NCBI GenBank assembly: GCA_023101885.1
Contig: JALPQD010000027.1
Span: 2,423,967 to 2,487,966, forward strand
DNA: 64,000 bases
Direction of reading: 5' to 3'
From: Typhlomys cinereus
Taxonomy: Eukaryota > Chordata > Mammalia > Rodentia > Platacanthomyidae
The notes below the pieces were generated by a model. It did no database searches. It worked only from the letters and a program-made list of their open reading frames with translations, and was not told the DNA's origin. The position numbers and the translations under genes are program-made. Positions 59,175-64,000 of the stretch are shown here, in pieces. The stretch's first letter is position 1. Each line of letters opens with the position of its first letter.

Positions 59175-59421
59175 GCTAATTTCAAGCCTGTGCCCCACCA
59201 TGTTCATCTATACAAAACAAAAGTCATAAATAACTATGGAAAGAGGATGGTTGGCTGCAATGGGAGAAAGATAAGAGAGGGTCAGGAAGGAATCAAATGT
59301 TCTATGTGCATGTAGAAATGAAGCTTTCAGAGAACAAAACTTGTAAACAGAAAAGAAATTAATTTCATTTAAAAAGAAAGCACATATATTATGATAGAAC
59401 ATGAAGTCAACACTCAGACAA
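59175..59421 (+). repeat. Direct duplication, copy A (247 bp)
   Basis: From 'gctaatttcaagcctgtg' to 'acactcagaca' it matches 59,938-60,183 with only a few differences (one indel near 59,200 and single substitutions). It has no poly(A) and no SINE or L1 features. Open frames on the minus strand occur in both copies but have no domain. Confidence 0.95.
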
Positions 59422-59779
59422 CATATAAACACTCAGAACATTTTAAAAAATGTTCTACAGTATCATTTTTTGACATGTGTATATTGGCTACCTATTGCCT
59501 CCCCTTCCCTGGCTAGAAATTTGGTTTGTGTCAGGGACATAGTGGGATTTAATTAAGAACATCTTTAGCATTACTACAACTATGACAATATCTTATATGA
59601 TTTTTACTATTTTACATTTTGAACTTTCTAAACTTACATTCTTCAGTTTCTTTGTCTTTTTAGGGGGGTAGTAAATGGTTTACCATCCACAGCAGTATTT
59701 TGCTATAAAGATATCAAGCATTCTTTAATTCAGAAGGAATTATCATTTTAATCCTTACAGAATATTCTTTATTTTTCTC
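59422..59779. other. Spacer between duplicate copies, no gene seen
   Basis: AT-rich single-copy-looking sequence. Confidence 0.4.
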
Positions 59780-59937
59780 CCACATTTAATTTTTTTCCTA
59801 ATCATACAAGCTCAATAATTTTTCTTTATTTACTAACATATTTATTTTCAGCAAGATAGGTAGCTTAACTATCCTGGAACTTACTACATAGCCCTCTGTG
59901 TTCCAACAATTGAGTCTCCAACTTCTATCTTCCACAG
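59780..59937 (-). mobile_element. L1 3' tip fragment followed by B1-like fragment
   Basis: 59,780-59,822 is a short minus-strand L1 tip ('taatcatacaagctcaat', same subfamily as 985-1,240). 59,830-59,937 reads as reversed B1-like sequence ('tatcctggaacttactacat', 'gagtctccaacttctatctt'). It directly adjoins the second duplication copy. Confidence 0.5.
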
Positions 59938-60183
59938 GCTAATTTCAAGCCTGTGCCCCACATGTTCATCTATATAAAACAAAAATCATAAATAACTATG
60001 GAAAGAGGATGGTTGGCTGCAATGGGAGAAAGATAAGAGAGGGTCAGGGAGGAATCAAATGTTCTATGTGCATGTAGAAATGAAGCTTTCAGAGAACAAA
60101 ACTTGTAAACAGAAAAGAAATTAATTTCATTTAAAAAGAAAGCACATATATTATGATAGAACATGAAGTCAACACTCAGACAA
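59938..60183 (+). repeat. Direct duplication, copy B (246 bp)
   Basis: Near-identical to 59,175-59,421 in the same orientation, 763 bp downstream. Flanks differ on both sides. Confidence 0.95.
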
Positions 60184-60782
60184 AAACAATGGTAGATATT
60201 AGAAATAGAAACAGTTGTTTCTTCTGGGAGGAAGAGGAAGGGTTGGGTAGGACAAAGGGAATTGTAAGGGCTTAAAAGTATTTTGTGTCTAGATTAGGAT
60301 TTTACTCACCTGTATATATTCATTTCCTGAGAGACAGCAACTGTACATTTATCACCTCCACATTTCATCGCTTTCACTCTGCCTCAGTCAAAAATAAAGT
60401 TATTTTATTGACATATACATTTTTACTAAATATACTACTTTAAGTAGAGTTTAATGTAAAATTTTCAAAATTAAATTTAAAAAAATGCTATGAGGTCTTG
60501 CATTTCTAGATGGCCAGAAAGCTCTTTTCTTTGTACTGTTTCAGAAACTCAAGTAACTCCCGGCTTTTGCTTCTCTGTCTTCAAAGCTTGACAGGATTCT
60601 TAAACATTTTCATGTTATATAACTATTTACTAAACTGGAAAGACTAATAGACCTTTTTCCAAGCATAATATTTATTTTATTAATTGAATTAAATAAAATA
60701 CATCATACTAAAAAGGATACAAATTACATTAAAATATTACCAAAGTGTACAAGGGAATATTTTTATAGACATTACCAATTAT
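60184..60782. other. No gene seen
   Basis: AT-rich single-copy-looking sequence; no supported feature. Confidence 0.4.
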
Positions 60783-60797
60783 AAAGGATTAAAAATA

Positions 60798-61080
60798 GGG
60801 GCTGGAGAGGTGGCTCAGGGGTTAAGCCTCCGCCTTGCAGGTGGAAGGTCCTGAGTTCGGATCCCAGATCCCACGTATAGACGCCAGGCGGAGGCGGGGG
60901 CGGCCTGCGCTTCTGGTCCTGGTAGGGCGGAGCTTGTGAATCCCGGGGCGGAAAGAGGTGGAGGCGTCCATGGTGGTTCGCGAATTCGTCCGTGGTTCTG
61001 CACACACACACACACACAGACGCGCGCGCACATACACACGCATATGCACACAGTTGAATAAATAATAATAAAAAAAATTT
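60798..61080 (+). mobile_element. GC-rich tRNA-headed SINE, copy 3, perfect 15-bp duplication
   Basis: Starts 'ggggctggagaggtggctca'; A-box-like 'tggctcagggg' at 60,811-60,821, B-box-like 'agttcggatcc' at 60,854-60,864. A CpG-rich body follows, then a CA run (61,003-61,018), a CG-alternating run (61,020-61,030), 'ttgaataaataataataa' and an A-run. Flanked by identical 15-bp repeats 'aaaggattaaaaata' at 60,783-60,797 and 61,081-61,095. An unmutated duplication and retained CpGs indicate a recent insertion. Antisense frames of 78-112 codons over it are shadows of the repeat. Confidence 0.95.
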
Positions 61081-61095
61081 AAAGGATTAAAAATA

Positions 61096-61904
61096 TAAAT
61101 TATGTCTACAAAAATCATAATTTTGAAATAGAAATATGCAACAATATAAGACACTTGCAATGATTATAAAAACAATTTATAAATATCTGCGGTTTCCCTG
61201 TTCACCAAAGTTATATTGATATCTCTACACTATAGCTTTTGTGTGCACATTTTTAACAGAAGGAAGTCATAAATTAGTAAACAAAGGAAAAGGTAATATT
61301 TCAGCACCCGGCTTTGCAGTCACACTGAAAGTTGCGCAGCAGTAGCCTTCATATTCGAATTCCTCTGACAGCGCTAAGATTTTTCTCATGGTCAGATCTG
61401 ATCAGAAACCAGAGAAAAGTGAGGAAGTCTGATAATGCAAACCGAGAAGTTAGCACATTGTCCCTTCATCGTTTTCATCTGAGATAATTACAAGTGATAG
61501 GAAGTTCTGAGGAAGTTGACTGTTGAAAAACATGGCAAGCCACAGAATCTTTTTTTCACCCTGATATGGCTGGGTGTGTTGTGACTGTGACTATATATGA
61601 GCTCCTCCAGATCCACTGAGTGACAGGCACTTCTGACAGAGAGGCAGGGACCCTTCGGCCTTGCTCAGTGCTTCCCTGGCTGGTTGTATCACCAGCATAC
61701 CTCCTGGTCCAGTGTAACTGTCATCTCAAGGGTCTCTTCTGACGCCAGCTTTCCTTCACCCTTGAACCAGATAAAATTACATGCGATAGGCACAGGTTAT
61801 GGCCAACACTCAACTCCTATCATCAGAGAACTTGTCAGAGGTGGCGATTTGATGCTGGTTAGGGGTCTGTTTCTTTAATGACTATTGACCTTTCTGGGGT
61901 TTAA
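61096..61904. other. No gene seen
   Basis: Mixed-composition, single-copy-looking. 61,610-61,740 is somewhat GC-richer. No supported feature. Confidence 0.4.
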
Positions 61905-62015
61905 TGCTCATTAAGACAGGGAGCATGGTTTCATGCCTCACCGTAATAGCACAGTCACTGGTTCATGGTTTAAGTACCCGATAAATATTGGGTAAGTAAA
62001 AGAATAATGAGAATT
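61905..62015 (+). mobile_element. L2-like ancient LINE 3' end
   Basis: 'gctcattaagacagggagca', 'gcctcaccgtaatagcacag' and 'acccgataaatattgggtaa' parallel the L2 3'-end order ('agggcaggga', 'tgtatccccagc', 'ctcaataaatatttgttgaa'). Confidence 0.5.
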
Positions 62016-62705
62016 GGAAAAGAGAGTCATCACCATTTAGTTGAAGCTAAATGGTGTTAAGGAAGTTTACGGGACCCTAAAGGAACACAAATGCTAGATT
62101 AATTTAACTGAGAAAGGGATCAATTCTGGTCAGCTGACCATGGAAAGTTTATGATCCTAGGCAAGGATAGAATGCAAACTTGTAGGAAGACAGACTTTGA
62201 CAAACAAGTTAGGTACTTGCTGAATATACTAGATCATAATGAATGGATTTATGAAAAATTGAGCAGACTCTCTGGACCCCAATTAGAGTGGGGTCAGGAT
62301 TGAATGCATTAAGTAGAGGGGAGTGTAAGATATATACCAAACAAGGATTTTCATAGGAAACTAAAACTACTGTAGTTTTTTTTTTTAGTATAAAGTGATT
62401 TAAACAGAGGACTGGTAATTTAACAAAAAAGTTGCACAGTTAGAGAAATAAGTTCCAAGCTGGGCCTCTGGGGATGGCTGTGAAATGTTTCTCAAAACCC
62501 AGAAGGTAGAAAATAGACACTCGAACTGCTAAGGAAAAAAAGAACTCATTTCAATATAACTTTGATCATCAGCAGAGGCAAACAAAACAGGTGTCTGGAC
62601 ATATGAAATCTCCACATTACTTTTTTCTTTCAGTATTGCAGAATTGCATATAATTCATTAAATTAATTGAGATCAGGAAAACCTGGCACAAAGAATTCTT
62701 TAATA
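62016..62705. other. No gene seen
   Basis: AT-rich single-copy-looking sequence. Confidence 0.4.
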
Positions 62706-62859
62706 TTCTCTCTCTCTCTCTCTCTTTCTGTCTACAGACAACATACATCCATAGCACACACACATATACTCATTCATACTACACATACACCACCACCACA
62801 CATACCAACACCATATACACACATACCATACAAAATAACAAAATACCACACATGTGTAC

Positions 62860-62897
<38 letters not shown>
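62706..62897. repeat. (CT)n and (CA)n compound low-complexity tract
   Basis: A CT run at 62,706-62,727, then CA/CAT-rich sequence, then a pure CA run at 62,859-62,897. Frames through it (Thr/His or Cys/Val runs) are artefacts. Confidence 0.95.
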
Positions 62898-62898
<1 letters not shown>

Positions 62899-64000
62899 CG
62901 ACCCACATATGCACACATTAGAATGGAGACACATAGAAACACATTAAAGAGAGAAGGTTATGGAGTTTGATAGGGTCAATCCACAGCTCATCCCTCATGA
63001 ATTCACTGATGATGTGCTGGTTCATGTAGTGTTAAGGGATGGTTGAATAAAGGTGACCTCGAAGAAAATATCCTATCTATGGTGTGTCTGAAATAATGTG
63101 GTCCTTTCAAACAACAAAAGATTCTAGCAGACTTCACAGAAGATCTTGCTCTCCAGGTTACTGTGAAATCATATATTCTCTTTAAAGTAGGTCATCAATG
63201 TGTTTTTAAAAATCCTTTAGAAGTTGATCTTATACCACAGCAACACTTTAATTCACATGTCAAGGTGACACTAACAGTTCAGCTTACCTTCTGAGTTGTT
63301 TTCCACCAAAAGAAAGGAGAGGAAGAGTATCAAAAAAAAAAAAATCTCAACAGTCGCTTGATAGAGTTCCCCCCAAAGTAAAACAATTAAATATTCAATG
63401 TGATCGCCATGATTTTAAAATATAAATAAAGGAATACTGTCCATGAGTATTACTTTTCTAAAAATAGCACACACAGTTGGTTGATTACCAATAATCCATT
63501 CATCCAGGTTATGTATAGCCATAGCCAGTCTACTGCCTACATTCCAGCCTACATTTTGCTTTTTGAAGTCCTTCCATTTGGAAGTGAGAGTCAGGATTCT
63601 TGCCAATAACAACCACCTCCAATGTTTTCAATATTGCTACCATCACCCTGGCAACACAGAAGACAGGACATAAATAGTTGCTCTGCCAAACATATCTACT
63701 GTCTTGAGATGCTTGAGAGAGGGAGCGTTGTCAAGGAAAGTTTAGACAAAAGTTAAAAGTAAATTTTCAGTTATCAACGGCAAGATATTCTAAAGAGTTA
63801 TCTTTTGTTTATTTAAAGAATTATGTGGACATGGAAATGGAATATAAACTTCACAAAGGTTGAAAGAAATCATTGTCTCTTTTTCCCAAGAGCAACAGAT
63901 TATATAAATGAGTAAAATTAGCCATTGCAGAATATGTGTTTCTCAAATCAAAGTCTAGAGTTTGATATTATTTGCACCATTCCTTAGTAGCATTAAAATG
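62898..64000. other. No gene seen
   Basis: AT-rich single-copy-looking sequence to the window end, with an A-run near 63,331-63,343. Confidence 0.4.

Noticed and set aside
60798..60870. Functional tRNA gene
   Set aside because: The head has pol III boxes but is part of a repeated SINE with a long body and A-rich tail, and no proper cloverleaf is apparent.
1..64000. CRISPR arrays, phage, plasmid, toxin-antitoxin or other microbial defence systems
   Set aside because: The window is mammalian DNA dominated by L1 and SINEs. The only short periodic repeats are microsatellites, with no spacers between repeats.
1..64000. Intact endogenous retrovirus
   Set aside because: Just LTR-type fragments of MaLR kind and uncertain LTR-like blocks were seen; no gag, pol or env frames, primer-binding site or paired LTRs.

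Overview
This window is mammalian nuclear DNA, almost certainly from a rodent. Identifiable interspersed repeats include several 5'-truncated L1 elements, B1-, B3/B2- and B4-like SINEs, ID-like heads, LTR-type repeats of the MaLR kind, and old mammalian-wide MIR/L2 relics. A tRNA-headed SINE that looks recently active is B2-like in its head but has an unfamiliar GC-rich body. B1 and B4 together point to the mouse-related clade; the unusual SINE makes a lineage outside mouse and rat, such as jerboas or jumping mice, possible, but that is inference. I see no intact protein-coding gene, no rRNA or functional tRNA, no CRISPR array and no bacterial system. It reads as an AT-rich intergenic or deep intronic region.

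Layout. 1-13,060 is L1-dominated: 3'-UTR pieces at 1-320, 985-1,240 and 3,503-4,225; a longer copy at 4,645-6,782; a 3.4-kb copy at 6,783-10,172 on the minus strand; and a 2.5-kb plus-strand copy at 10,178-12,697 abutting it head to head. All carry broken ORF2 remnants. 12,697-13,615 holds two members of a medium repeat family, here called R1. 13,186-19,239 is dominated by a ~3-kb foldback: the sequence runs forward to about 16,175 and then returns as a noisier reverse complement to 19,044. It then hits a 10-N gap, after which an exact 185-bp copy of 15,991-16,175 restarts. I read this as an assembly artefact, not biology.

19,240-47,400 is mostly single-copy-looking AT-rich DNA with scattered old SINEs, MLT1-like and other LTR-type repeats, microsatellites, and R1 and R2 repeats. 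47,400-64,000 is again insertion-rich. It has three copies of the GC-rich tRNA-headed SINE with clear target-site duplications (47,402, 57,932 and 60,798). A minus-strand L1 at 49,898-51,752 is itself interrupted by a 315-bp poly(A) retrocopy with a 13-bp duplication. A plus-strand L1 tail at 57,440-58,990 is interrupted by one of the SINEs, and there is a ~247-bp direct duplication at 59,175 and 59,938.

No genes here work together. The coherent story is nested retrotransposition, with L1 machinery the likely mobiliser of the SINEs and the retrocopy, plus one serious assembly error. All family names come from recognition by eye and were not checked against a repeat library. Coordinates of repeat edges are approximate unless a target-site duplication is given.
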